Assembly: GCA_018660835.1 (NCBI GenBank) | Contig: JABJJN010000079.1 | Span: 38,453-102,452 of the forward strand | DNA from: Gemmatimonadota bacterium | Lineage (GTDB): Bacteria; Latescibacterota; UBA2968; UBA8231 | DNA: 64,000 nucleotides | Reading direction: 5' to 3' | In this document: piece by piece, positions 50,596-60,118 of the stretch | Numbering within the stretch: position 1 is the first letter of the stretch | How the letters are laid out: each line of letters starts with the position of its first letter | Notes under the pieces: model-generated | What the model was told of the DNA's origin: nothing | The model's database searches: none | The model's input: only the letters and a program-made list of their open reading frames with translations | Position numbers and translations under genes: made by a program

Positions 50596-51630
50596 TCACG
50601 CGGGAATTTCGATCGAGCCATCGGCAAGCATGGTCAGCAAGGCCGAGTCTGGTGCTGTGAGTGGTAGTTGTACACGTGCCCGCCGACGTGAGGATTCGTA
50701 GGTGGCGAAGATCAGCTCCGTCGCCTGCAGCGCCTTGCGGCTGCTCAGTTCAGGCTCTGTGCCACTGTCGAGGCACGTGAGCAGATCGCTGCAACTGGCG
50801 ACCGTGTGCTGTGCATCGGGAACGCCACTTGTAAAGGCGGGGGATTCGCAACCTGAACCGCGCCACAAGCGCAAGGGATTGTCGCGGTCACGCAATTGCA
50901 GCTCGATGGTTCCTTCACTGCCGATCAGGTGAATGTGCAGGCCCCCGTCGGAGGCGTCGCCCGTCGTCATCAGACCTTCGACACCATTGGCAAAGTGGAA
51001 CCAACTCAGACCACTCGACTCCAGCTGCACATCGAAGACCTTGCGTTCTTCTGCGACTTCGATCTGCCCCATGACCCACTCGACGGGGGTCTCGTCGTTG
51101 TAGAAGAAGCTGATGTCGAACCAGTGCGTTCCCCAGTCGAATAGATTCGGGCACGTTGATTCAATACGACGCAGTTCACCGATCGCGCCATTGCGCAGCA
51201 GATCCCGTGCTGTGGAGAAGGTGTCACCGAAACGGCGTTGATGGCAGAAGGTCAGCACCACACCGGCTTCCTGGCAGACAGAATGGATCGCGTAGGCGTC
51301 ACCCCAGGTGGGCGCCATGGGCTTTTCTGAATGGATGGCAGTCACACCTGCTGCGGCTGCCGCCTCGATCATCTCCCGATGCATACCCGTCCATGTGCAG
51401 ACGCTGACAATGTCCGGCGACTCGGCTTTGAGCATCTCCGTGTAGTCGGCATAGCGATGCATGTCGCCAAAGTGCTCGCAGAAGTCATCTCTTGACGCTT
51501 CCACAGGATCGGCGCAGGCAACGAGTTGGCTGCGTGCGTCGTGCTGCCAACCTTCTGCATGTGCCCGGCCGCGACCGCCACAGCCAATCACGGCTACTGT
51601 GCGTTGTGCTGTCGTACTCTCGCTCATCAT
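50596..51630 (-). CDS. Gfo/Idh/MocA-family NAD(P)-dependent oxidoreductase
   Basis: 344 residues (Met1 or Met2 start). Rossmann domain with VAVIGCGGRGRAHAEGW, ACADPVEA, and the EKP-type motif AIHSEKPMAPTWGDA at ~125, which is the conserved dinucleotide/catalytic Lys region. The C-terminal alpha/beta domain (WGTHWFDISFFYNDE) contains the His found near substrate in this family. These enzymes oxidise or epimerise sugars and cyclitols. It lies 40 bp after the sulfatase gene and belongs to the same minus-strand operon. Confidence 0.92.
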   Translation of the reverse strand: MMSESTTAQRTVAVIGCGGRGRAHAEGWQHDARSQLVACADPVEASRDDFCEHFGDMHRYADYTEMLKAESPDIVSVCTWTGMHREMIEAAAAAGVTAIHSEKPMAPTWGDAYAIHSVCQEAGVVLTFCHQRRFGDTFSTARDLLRNGAIGELRRIESTCPNLFDWGTHWFDISFFYNDETPVEWVMGQIEVAEERKVFDVQLESSGLSWFHFANGVEGLMTTGDASDGGLHIHLIGSEGTIELQLRDRDNPLRLWRGSGCESPAFTSGVPDAQHTVASCSDLLTCLDSGTEPELSSRKALQATELIFATYESSRRRARVQLPLTAPDSALLTMLADGSIEIPA

Positions 51631-51670
51631 CTGCCGATCTATTCGCTCAGGCGCTCAACAACATGGGCGC

Positions 51671-53098
51671 TCAGGTAACAATAGGGGGTGGCTCCCAGTC
51701 GGGATTTGGTGCAGGGATCTTCGCCGCCACTGACTCACGCCAGGCTGCGAGTTGGTTGTGCAGGTTGGTGGCAATCGCCGGTTCGGCGTCGATCTGATTG
51801 TCATCCTCGCCGATATCCTGTCGCAGGTTGTAGAGTTCGCGGCGACCATCGTCGAAGAATTCGATCAGCTTCCAGTCACCGCAGCGAATCGACGAACCCG
51901 GTGTGCCGCCTTGATTGCCATAATGCGGGTAGTGCCAGAAGATGGATGCACGCTCGAGCTCTCCCTGCTGTTGCAGCAGGGGCAGGATGCTCTCACCATC
52001 GACATGCTGATCGGGGATAAGAGGCAGACCTGCCGCTTCCAACAGCGTCGGGTAGATGTCCGGACTGGAGATCGGTGTGTCGCACTCACTGCCCTGGGCC
52101 ACGGCACCGGGCCAACGCACAAACAGTGGTTCGCGCGTGCCGCCCTCGTACATCCATCCTTTACCCTCGGCCAGAGGCGCATTGCACGTAGGTGAACCCT
52201 CTGACGTGGCCAGTCCACCATTGTCCGAGGTGAACAGAATGAGCGTGTCATCACTCTTGCCGGTTGCGTCGAGTGTGTCGAGAACTCGTCCGATGTTCTC
52301 GTCCAGACTATCAATCATGGCAGCATACACCGGATCCGATTGCAGCAGACGGCGCCGCACGTGCTGGTCCTTCTTGTGTTCGCAAGGATGAAACTCGTCT
52401 TCGCTGAATGTCTCGAGCTGATCGAGTCCCAAATCGCGCGCTTTCTGCTCATACCGCGCGATGCGATCCGCCTTCGCCTGGATCGGTGTGTGCACGGAGT
52501 AATACCACAGATTCAGGAAAAACGGCTGTTCATCCTCCGCGTCCTGAATCAGATCCACCACGTGATCTGTGAGGTGGTCCGTCAGATACGTGCCCTCCGG
52601 AACATCTGCATCGGCGAGGGGATCAATTGACCATGGGCTGAAATAGCCCCCGTGTCCCGGAGACCCCATGTGGTAGCCGCCGATGTTCACATCGAAGCCG
52701 TGATCCTGAGGCGAATGCCCCTCACCGCCCAGATGCCATTTGCCCACATGCCAGGTCTGGTAGCCGCCATTGCGCAGTGCCGTCGCCAGGGATTGCTCAG
52801 ACGTGGGCAGTTCCTTCAGATAGGGCACATCGATCATCGCACCGCGCGCAGGGTGAAGCTTGCCCTGCCAGTCGATCCAGTCGGTGATACCCACTGTGGC
52901 CGGATATTTCCCCGTCAGAAGACTGGCACGTGTCGGCGAGCAGACGGGGCAGGCGGCGTAGGCATCAGAGAATCGCATTCCTGCTGCGCACAGCCGATCG
53001 ATGTTGGGTGTCTCGTAGAAGGTGCTGCCATAACAGCCGAGATCTCGCCAACCCATGTCGTCGATGAGGATGAGAATAATGTTTGGGCGTTTGGACAC
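51671..53098 (-). CDS. Type I sulfatase (formylglycine Cys type)
   Basis: 475 residues. The N-terminal metal site is NIILILIDDMGWRDLGCYG, and the maturation motif PVCSPTRASLLTG (Cys53) fits C-x-P-x-R, which becomes formylglycine. GKWHLGG and DNGGLATSEG supply further active-site residues. There is no signal peptide, so it acts in the cytoplasm unless exported otherwise. No anaerobic maturase or FGE is seen in the window. It hydrolyses sulfate esters, most likely of sugars, and heads the operon with Gfo/Idh, bicupin and D-aminoacylase. Confidence 0.94.
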   Translation of the reverse strand: MSKRPNIILILIDDMGWRDLGCYGSTFYETPNIDRLCAAGMRFSDAYAACPVCSPTRASLLTGKYPATVGITDWIDWQGKLHPARGAMIDVPYLKELPTSEQSLATALRNGGYQTWHVGKWHLGGEGHSPQDHGFDVNIGGYHMGSPGHGGYFSPWSIDPLADADVPEGTYLTDHLTDHVVDLIQDAEDEQPFFLNLWYYSVHTPIQAKADRIARYEQKARDLGLDQLETFSEDEFHPCEHKKDQHVRRRLLQSDPVYAAMIDSLDENIGRVLDTLDATGKSDDTLILFTSDNGGLATSEGSPTCNAPLAEGKGWMYEGGTREPLFVRWPGAVAQGSECDTPISSPDIYPTLLEAAGLPLIPDQHVDGESILPLLQQQGELERASIFWHYPHYGNQGGTPGSSIRCGDWKLIEFFDDGRRELYNLRQDIGEDDNQIDAEPAIATNLHNQLAAWRESVAAKIPAPNPDWEPPPIVT

Positions 53099-53259
53099 GG
53101 TAGACCTCTTCTGGGCTCAAGTGACACGGCAAAGGGTGGTACAACGGGTCGCGGCTGGCAAGCGTGAAACCAGTCGTCACTGTTGGCCAGGCGTCGCGCT
53201 TCGTACCATCCGACCCAGCAACTACGTCAAATGGCGTCCACTGCCTCATCGAAGGAGTC

Positions 53260-55662
53260 ATGGTGTTGAACCCAGCGCAGCGCAGCGCCGTACTCGATGT
53301 CTTACGCGACGTACAGACGCAAGAGCAGGTCTGTGCTCATTTCGACATCGATGCGGCTCAGTATCGATCGTGGGAACAGTCGCTGTTGCTCGGCAAGCTC
53401 ACGCCCGACGGTGGGCATCTTGCCAGTGCCGCTCTGCACGATCGCGCTTCCATCGTGCGAGATCGGTGGGGCGTGGCCCACTGCCGAGGTGACAGTGTCG
53501 CCGACCTGTGCTTTGCTGCCGGGGTGGCACAGGCCCAGGACAGACTGTGGCAACTCGACTATCGCCGCCGCCTTGCCAGTGGCCGTCTGGCGCAAATTCT
53601 GGGTGCAGGCCATGTGCCGACGGACCGTGAGAATCGCACGCTTGGTTTTCGGCGCATCGTCGAAACCCACGAGCTGCCCACTCTGGGCACAGAGGCACAA
53701 GAGGCGCTGACCGGTTTTGCGGCGGGAGTCAATGCCTGGACCGACGTCGTCGCCGACAATCTGCCGCTGGAGTTCGAGATTCTCGACTATGAACCAGAGC
53801 CGTGGACGCCGACGGATAGCCTCGCAATTCTACGCTATTTCTGGTGGACCCTGACGGGGCGTCTGACCCAGTTGGTGGCGGCAGAGCGACTCCTGCGTGG
53901 GGCACCCGCAGATCTGGCCGCCTGGTTTCTCACGCCCGAAACGGTGTCCTGCATCGTGCCAGGTCCCGGGGATGGCGACGACCAATGGGCGGATGGGTTG
54001 CATGTGGGAGGCAGTGCCGCCGCCGATGATCCGGCGCAGACACCGGGATCGAACAACTGGGTTGCAGGTCGCGGCAGACTCGAGCCAGGAGAGGGGCCTG
54101 TATTGGCCGCTGACCCCCATTGGCCGCTGTCATTCCCGGACATGTGGTACGAGCAGCATCTCACCGGTGCAGGAATCGATGTGATCGGTCCTGCGTATCC
54201 GGGGGCGCCGCCCGTGGTCTTCGGTCGCACGCTCGGGATGGCCTGGGGGCGGACGAACAATGTCAGTTCCACGCGAGATCTCTATCACCACACCCTTCAT
54301 CCAGAGGATTCGTCGCGCTATCGAGCTGGAGAAGAGTGGGTGGAGTTGGTCGAACTTCAGGAGCGGATCGACGTCGCCGGTGCGGACAGTGTCGACCACG
54401 AGATTCGCCTGACCGTCGATGGCCAGCCGCTGGTCAACGATCTGATTCCACCCGTTGATGCAGAGGGAGACGGGCCGATCAGTCTGCGTTGGGTTGGCCA
54501 GGAGTGCATCGGCGACGTGCAGGTTCTGCTCGATCTCGGCCGGACGCAGACCGTCGACCAGGCGATCGATGTCTTCGGCCGCTGGCGTCTGTCCGTATGG
54601 AATTCTGTCGTCGCAGATTCGCAAGGTCATCTGGCTTATCAGATGTGTGGCAGTGTGCCTCGCCGTGCGATTCCGACGCGGGGTACACGCCCTGCGAATG
54701 ATGCTGGGCACGCGTGGGATGGCTATTGGAATACGCCCGATCTGCCGGGGCAGATGGATCCCGACCGGGATTGGGTTGCCAGTGCGAACAACCCACCCAT
54801 CCTGCCAGGTAAGACCCGGCCCCTCTACGGCACATACGCTGACGCCTATCGGTCTGATCGGATCGCGCGATTTCTCGACGGCACAACCCATACGGCGGCG
54901 CAGGTCGGACAGCTGCAGGCGGACAACTTATCTCTGCGTGCAGAGGACTTGAGTGCTGCTGTGGCGACGCTGATCGAGTCTGCCGAGGCCGGTGCGGGCA
55001 AGGCACTCGCTGGTCATCTACGATCGTGGAATCATTGTTACGATGCGGATCAGGTGGGGGCGACGATCTGGGCCATTCTGTGGCCACGACTCGTGGCGAA
55101 TGTTGGCAACGATCTGCTTCCATCTTTTGTCGCCGAGCTGAATGCGGCGAATGCGGGTCGAATTGTGCGCCACCTATTGCTCGCTACTGACTTGCCCCTG
55201 CCGCCAGTCGATCTGTCAGCATCTTTGGCGCAAGCCGTTCGCTCCACGATCACGTATCTGACCCCCATTCTGGGTGAGTCGATGGAAACCTGGACCTGGG
55301 AAGGCGCCCAGTGCATGCGCCTGCAACATCCCTTGTCGACGCATGCAGCGGCACGGCGCGTTTTCGATCCGCCGACGATTCCCTGTGATGGCGGCGGCGG
55401 CGTCATCAACAACCGATCGGCGAAGGAGACATCGCAGGGACTTGAAGTGACAGGCGGGCCGAGTTATCGATTCGTCGCAGACCTGTCGACAAAACACGCA
55501 ACAGGCTGTCTCTTAGCAGGTCAGAGCGCCCAACCGGGACACCGGCACTACACCGATCAACTATCGCTGTGGCCCGAGGGGCAGTGGCATCCGCTGTGGA
55601 TGGATGACGACGACATCGAAACGCAACGAACGGGAGAGTTCGTCTTGGAGCCTGAAAAATGA
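53260..55662 (+). CDS. Penicillin acylase family Ntn-hydrolase (no signal peptide)
   Basis: About 800 residues (ATG 53260 or GTG 53263; AAGGAG just upstream). After a ~60-residue helical N-terminal extension, the alpha chain begins with IVRDRWGVAHCRGDSVADLC and AQAQDRLWQLDYRRR, as in penicillin amidases. The nucleophile region is TPGSNNWVAG, with the Ser264 that becomes the N-terminal residue of the beta chain after self-cleavage. The C-terminal region has GGGVINNRSAKETSQGLEVT. Characterised members are periplasmic with signal peptides; none is visible here. It cleaves an N-acyl amide, substrate unknown. It overlaps the next gene by 4 bp. Confidence 0.9.
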   Translation: MVLNPAQRSAVLDVLRDVQTQEQVCAHFDIDAAQYRSWEQSLLLGKLTPDGGHLASAALHDRASIVRDRWGVAHCRGDSVADLCFAAGVAQAQDRLWQLDYRRRLASGRLAQILGAGHVPTDRENRTLGFRRIVETHELPTLGTEAQEALTGFAAGVNAWTDVVADNLPLEFEILDYEPEPWTPTDSLAILRYFWWTLTGRLTQLVAAERLLRGAPADLAAWFLTPETVSCIVPGPGDGDDQWADGLHVGGSAAADDPAQTPGSNNWVAGRGRLEPGEGPVLAADPHWPLSFPDMWYEQHLTGAGIDVIGPAYPGAPPVVFGRTLGMAWGRTNNVSSTRDLYHHTLHPEDSSRYRAGEEWVELVELQERIDVAGADSVDHEIRLTVDGQPLVNDLIPPVDAEGDGPISLRWVGQECIGDVQVLLDLGRTQTVDQAIDVFGRWRLSVWNSVVADSQGHLAYQMCGSVPRRAIPTRGTRPANDAGHAWDGYWNTPDLPGQMDPDRDWVASANNPPILPGKTRPLYGTYADAYRSDRIARFLDGTTHTAAQVGQLQADNLSLRAEDLSAAVATLIESAEAGAGKALAGHLRSWNHCYDADQVGATIWAILWPRLVANVGNDLLPSFVAELNAANAGRIVRHLLLATDLPLPPVDLSASLAQAVRSTITYLTPILGESMETWTWEGAQCMRLQHPLSTHAAARRVFDPPTIPCDGGGGVINNRSAKETSQGLEVTGGPSYRFVADLSTKHATGCLLAGQSAQPGHRHYTDQLSLWPEGQWHPLWMDDDDIETQRTGEFVLEPEK

Positions 55663-56633
55663 AAGCACTTCTACTATCCCAACCTGGACCGGTAGCCGAT
55701 CTGTCGATTGGTGACATAGAGCGACCTGAACCAGGGCCGGGGGAGATTCGCGTCAAACTAGCGGCGATTGGTCTCAACCCCGTCGACTACAAACTCGCCG
55801 GTCGGGGCAATGCAGCATGGTCCTATCCGCACATCCTCGGTCTCGATGTGGCAGGCACCGTAGATGCTGTAGGTGCGCAAGTCGATCAATGGCAGATCGG
55901 TGACCGCGTCTACTATCACGGTGACCTCGCCAAGCCCGGAGGCTACGCCGAGTGGGCAATCACGACGGCGCACACGACGGCGGCGATTCCTGATGGTGTT
56001 GACTTCGTCGCCGCAGCGGCGCTTCCGTGTGCGGGTCTGACGGCGTATCAGGGAATCGTTCGTCGCCTCAATGTGCAGGCAGGGCAAACCGTGTGGGTGC
56101 AGGGCGGTGCCGGCGGTGTCGGTGGATTCGGCATCCAGATCTGCCGCAGCATCGGAGCCACTGTGATAACCACCGCCTCTGCGGGCAATGCCGACTACGT
56201 TCGTGGTCTCGGCGCCGACCACGTGATCGACTACAGAGAAGAAGATGTCGTTGCTCGGATCCTCGCGTTGACCGAGGGGCGCGGCGTCGACGCCGTGCAG
56301 GCAGCCGTCGATGTCGACACAGCCAATCAGGGTATCGAAGCGCTCGCCTTCGGTGGTGCTATCTCGTGTATCGCTGGCTTGCCCTCACTAAGTGACGACA
56401 CCTTCGCCAAGGCGATTTCTCTGCACAAGATCTCCCTCGGTGCAGCACATCATTCGACGAATCGCGATGCACAACTTGATCTGGCGCGCATGGCAGAAGA
56501 GATGATCCGTCTCGTCGCCGATGGCTCTGTCGATCCGCTCGTGGAGCAGCGCATCGGTCTGGCAGACGTGCCCGCTGGTCTGGCGCAACTGGAGACCCGG
56601 CACGTACGCGGCAAGATCGTCGCAGAACTGTAG
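55659..56633 (+). CDS. Zinc-binding-type / quinone oxidoreductase (MDR superfamily)
   Basis: 324 residues. GroES-like N-terminal domain (EIRVKLAAIGLNPVDYKLAG, ILGLDVAGTVDAVG) and Rossmann domain with QTVWVQGGAGGVGGFGIQ (NADPH loop), LGADHVIDYREED. The catalytic zinc Cys/His set of alcohol dehydrogenases is not present, so it belongs to the zinc-free quinone oxidoreductase group. ATGA overlap with the acylase gene suggests coupled translation. Substrate unknown. Confidence 0.92.
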   Translation: MKALLLSQPGPVADLSIGDIERPEPGPGEIRVKLAAIGLNPVDYKLAGRGNAAWSYPHILGLDVAGTVDAVGAQVDQWQIGDRVYYHGDLAKPGGYAEWAITTAHTTAAIPDGVDFVAAAALPCAGLTAYQGIVRRLNVQAGQTVWVQGGAGGVGGFGIQICRSIGATVITTASAGNADYVRGLGADHVIDYREEDVVARILALTEGRGVDAVQAAVDVDTANQGIEALAFGGAISCIAGLPSLSDDTFAKAISLHKISLGAAHHSTNRDAQLDLARMAEEMIRLVADGSVDPLVEQRIGLADVPAGLAQLETRHVRGKIVAEL

Positions 56634-56663
56634 TCCACACGGCCGCGGCCTACGTGGCTGTAC

Positions 56664-57857
56664 CTATGTCACCGTGTAGCGCGCCAGGGCCTCTTCGTCG
56701 ATCTGTACGCCGAGGCCCGGTGCGTCCGGTAGAGTGAAGGCGCCATCGGCGTATTTCCAACTCGTTGTGCCCAACAGATCTCCACGTTCCGCCAGTCCTG
56801 CTTGATACTCCTGCAGGTATTCGTCACCACAGGCTGTGGCGAAATGCAGCGTCGCCGCCTGGAACACATGCAGTCCGCTACCCATATGTGGTGTGGATGG
56901 CACACCCGCGTCACGGGCTTGCGCGATCTGCCGTAGTCCGTCGCTGAGTCCTGTGCGGCCGATATCTGGCTGATAAACATCCAGGGCGGGGGGTGTCTCA
57001 AACCAGGCTTGTGTCTGGTAGTGTGTGCGGAAGTGTTCGCCCAACGCAATCGGCGCACCCGGCTCCCGTGACAAGGCTCGGTGGCCCTGCAGGTCTTCAG
57101 GTTGTAGTGGGCACTCCAGCCACCGTGTGCCGAGATCTCCGAACATCGCCTTTGCCCGCCGACCGTCGTCCCCCCGGCACATCCACAGGGTGTCGATCAT
57201 CCACTGTTCCACGTCCCCCCCGGCTGCTTGCTGCAGTGTTTCCAGTTCTCGGCCCGCTGCATCGAGATCACCATCGACGAAAATCTTGATTCCTTTCAAG
57301 CCTGTGTCGACCCAGCGGCGCATGGCGTCTATGCGCTCTTCCACCGTTGCCTGTCGCAGTCCGGACAGATAAACAGGGAGGTGGGTACGCGGCGTCTGCG
57401 TGAGAAGCTGGGCCACGGGCAGACCCGCACGGCAGCCAATGGCATCCCAGGCGGCAATGTCCAATGCGGCGAGTGCGTCCAGATAGTAGCCGGCAGCGTA
57501 TCCCCGACCCCGTTGGGCATCATAGAGAAAGTCCCACAGTGCTGCAGGTGTGTCGAAGGATCTGCCCTTGACCATCGGCGCCAGCAGGCGTTCGCAGATC
57601 AGGGCGGTCACTTCGGGTCCGATCGGTGAATTCGATTCGCCCCAGCCAATGGAACCATCCGTGAAGGTGACTCGTACGAGGACTGCCTCGACCGTGGTTG
57701 GGTAGACGGTCTGCCACCCTTTTCGAAACTCCAGTCGATCCTGTCGTTGGGACTTGCTGCCGCCGCCTCGATAGTCCTCCCAGTAGCCGGGCTGATCCGA
57801 CAGCGATAGGTGAAACGCCTTCAGTTCGGCTACTTCGAATCCCGTGTCGGTAGCCAC
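56664..57857 (-). CDS. Enolase-superfamily enzyme (mandelate racemase / muconate-lactonizing type)
   Basis: 397 residues. Capping domain with VRVTFTDGSIGWGESNSP; barrel with LKGIKIFVDGDLDAAG, QWMIDTLWMCRGDD, WLECPLQPEDLQGH (metal Glu), APIALGEHFRTHYQ (metal Glu) and DVYQPDIGRTGLSDGLR, then STPHMGSG with the His of the mandelate racemase subgroup. The catalytic Lys motif is atypical (KIFVDG rather than KxK), so the reaction may be an acid-sugar dehydration relying on His. Convergent with the MDR gene. Confidence 0.9.
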   Translation of the reverse strand: MATDTGFEVAELKAFHLSLSDQPGYWEDYRGGGSKSQRQDRLEFRKGWQTVYPTTVEAVLVRVTFTDGSIGWGESNSPIGPEVTALICERLLAPMVKGRSFDTPAALWDFLYDAQRGRGYAAGYYLDALAALDIAAWDAIGCRAGLPVAQLLTQTPRTHLPVYLSGLRQATVEERIDAMRRWVDTGLKGIKIFVDGDLDAAGRELETLQQAAGGDVEQWMIDTLWMCRGDDGRRAKAMFGDLGTRWLECPLQPEDLQGHRALSREPGAPIALGEHFRTHYQTQAWFETPPALDVYQPDIGRTGLSDGLRQIAQARDAGVPSTPHMGSGLHVFQAATLHFATACGDEYLQEYQAGLAERGDLLGTTSWKYADGAFTLPDAPGLGVQIDEEALARYTVT

Positions 57858-58020
57858 CTAGGCTCCTTTGGTTAGGTATACATCAAACAGGAGACAGAAT
57901 TTAGCTTTCGACGGTCTATCTGGCACAGGTCATCGCCACGCACCTGAAATCAAACGCCAGATGTCGTTCACCTGCATCGGTCTCTATCGCATCCAGTCGA
58001 CGGAGAAGATATCCAGTCTC

Positions 58021-58041
58021 AAAAGACCGGACCGGTCTTTT
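58021..58041. promoter_or_regulatory. Perfect 21-bp palindrome upstream of the hexosaminidase operon
   Basis: AAAAGACCGG-A-CCGGTCTTTT (10+10 around one base) lies 94 bp upstream of the GH20 start codon, inside a ~280-bp stretch without genes. The position fits an operator for a sugar-responsive repressor. As RNA it could form a hairpin ending in U's, so a terminator for neither-strand-specific read-through is an alternative. No regulator gene is adjacent. Confidence 0.6.
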
Positions 58042-58134
58042 CTGTCTGTTGCAGGTTGCCGGACCGTACCCGTTGTTCGACAATCAGTCTCCATCCGTGT
58101 TTTTCTTGAACCTCGCTCTCGGCAAACGGAATCG

Positions 58135-60111
58135 ATGAACAATCGGCAACTGGTAGTAGACTTCGATTTACAGCGGGAAGATGACGAGCTCGTTGTGCGT
58201 GTCACCATCAACAATCACTCGCAAGTCGATCTCGACGACTGGACACTGAAGTTTGATCTGCCAAAGGCGATCCGGCCACATGAAGGAACGCGGTTGATCT
58301 CACACATTGGCAGCCATGTAACCCTCGGCTCGTCTCAACAGACCGCTTTGCCCTCTGGGGAGCAGGTGGAACTCGTTTTCTCCGGCGCTGTGAGTATGAT
58401 CCAGCGTTTGAGCGACCTACCTCGTGGTCTCTATGTCAGCCATGGCGAGCCGCTGGCTCATCTTCGCGCCGAGTTGGGTAGCCACAATCTGGAGACCATC
58501 GCCACGGGTCGTGTCATTCCTTCTTCTGGTGGGAGCACGAATCCCCATGTTGCTGCAAGCACCGAGATTGGCTCTGCCGGTGCTGGAGCCGCGGCAGATT
58601 CCGTCACGGGTCTGCAGGCCATTGTGCCCCGCCCAACATCAACTCAGGTGTCCGCTGGCGTTTTCTCTGTAGCCAATCTGCTCACTTACCACGGCTGTGC
58701 CGAAGCAAGGTTGGCCATCGTGTGGCTGACGGACATGCTCCCTCTAGAGTGCCAAGCGAGTGAGACCTCCGCCGCAGCGATGGACTTTGCTATCAATCCA
58801 GATTTGGTAGAGGAGGCGTATCTACTGCGGATCGAACCCCAGCTCATCAGCATCCAAGCAGCAGACGCAGCGGGTTTTTTCAATGCCGCCGCAACCTTGC
58901 TACAGGCGAGCGATGCGGTGAACAATGCTGTTCGTTGGCCTTGTGGTGTCATCGAAGACCGACCGCGATTCAATTTTCGCGGCCTGATGCTCGATTGCGC
59001 CAGGCACTTCCACAGCAAAGACACGGTTCTGCGCACGTTGGATCTGATGGCACAATTCAAACTCAATCGGTTTCACTGGCACCTGACAGATGACGAAGGT
59101 TGGCGTCTCGAGATCCAGGCTTTTCCGCAGTTGACCGAACGTGGCGCATGGCGTGGCGAGGGCGAGGTGCTGGAAGCACAATTCGGCACCGGTCCCGGTC
59201 GCTACGGTGGTTTCTACTCTCGCGATGATGTACAGGAGGTCGTCAGCTACGCAGCGGCGAGACAGATCGAGGTGATCCCTGAGATCGATATTCCGGGGCA
59301 TTCACGCGCAGCGCTCAAGTCCTGTCCCGAGCTCCTCGTCGAAGAAGCGGACGCGTCGCAGTATTGCGGTGCGCAGCTTTACACGGACAACGTGCTGAAT
59401 CCGGCGTTGCCCGCGACCTACCAGTTTCTGCACACGGTGCTCGACGAGGTCTGTGATCTGTTTCCTGGTGAATACGTCCATTTAGGTGCCGATGAAGTGC
59501 CGGATGGTGTATGGCAACAATCACCCGCTTGCAGTGAATTCATGGCTGAACACGGGTACGAAAGCGCGCACGAGCTGCAGGGTCATCTGCTGCGCGATCT
59601 GCAGGCCTATCTGGCGAGTAAGGGCAAGAAGCTGATGGGGTGGGAAGAGGCGGTGCACGGTGACAAGCTCGATCACACGGCGACGGTGAATGCGTGGGGG
59701 GGGATTCCGATCGGCACGGAACTGGCCAACGCCGGCTATGGTGTCGTCGCTTGTGCTGCCCCCTTCGCCTATCTCGATCTGGCGTGGGATGAGAATGCCT
59801 TTGAGCCTGGCTACTACTGGGCCGGCACCTGCGATCTGGCGACATGTTATGGCTATGAACCCACGACACCGGAACTAACACATGACGGCGCGCATCGGAT
59901 GATTGGCATGCAAGCCGTGCTGTGGAGCGAGCTTGTGCGTGAACCTGCAGAGCTTGAATACATGCTCTTCCCACGTTTGCTGGCCATGGCGGAGACAGCG
60001 TGGACCGCCCCGTCAGATAAGGATCTGAGCAACTTCGTCGCTCGCCTGCCTTTTCAGCTAACACGCCTCGAACTGCAGGGCGTCGTTCATCGTCGCCTCG
60101 ACGATCGATAG
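58135..60111 (+). CDS. Beta-N-acetylhexosaminidase (GH20)
   Basis: 658 residues from ATG 58135. The N-terminal ~150 residues form a carbohydrate-binding-like beta domain (LVVRVTINNHSQVDLDDWTL). A GH20b-type alpha/beta domain follows, then the catalytic barrel with FNFRGLMLDCARHFHSKDTV, KLNRFHWHLTDDEGW, VIPEIDIPGHSRAAL and the catalytic Asp453-Glu454 pair in HLGADEVP. It removes terminal GlcNAc/GalNAc by substrate-assisted catalysis. No signal peptide is visible. The next gene, encoding a secreted protein, starts 7 bp downstream. Confidence 0.94.
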   Translation: MNNRQLVVDFDLQREDDELVVRVTINNHSQVDLDDWTLKFDLPKAIRPHEGTRLISHIGSHVTLGSSQQTALPSGEQVELVFSGAVSMIQRLSDLPRGLYVSHGEPLAHLRAELGSHNLETIATGRVIPSSGGSTNPHVAASTEIGSAGAGAAADSVTGLQAIVPRPTSTQVSAGVFSVANLLTYHGCAEARLAIVWLTDMLPLECQASETSAAAMDFAINPDLVEEAYLLRIEPQLISIQAADAAGFFNAAATLLQASDAVNNAVRWPCGVIEDRPRFNFRGLMLDCARHFHSKDTVLRTLDLMAQFKLNRFHWHLTDDEGWRLEIQAFPQLTERGAWRGEGEVLEAQFGTGPGRYGGFYSRDDVQEVVSYAAARQIEVIPEIDIPGHSRAALKSCPELLVEEADASQYCGAQLYTDNVLNPALPATYQFLHTVLDEVCDLFPGEYVHLGADEVPDGVWQQSPACSEFMAEHGYESAHELQGHLLRDLQAYLASKGKKLMGWEEAVHGDKLDHTATVNAWGGIPIGTELANAGYGVVACAAPFAYLDLAWDENAFEPGYYWAGTCDLATCYGYEPTTPELTHDGAHRMIGMQAVLWSELVREPAELEYMLFPRLLAMAETAWTAPSDKDLSNFVARLPFQLTRLELQGVVHRRLDDR

Positions 60112-60118
60112 GCTGACC

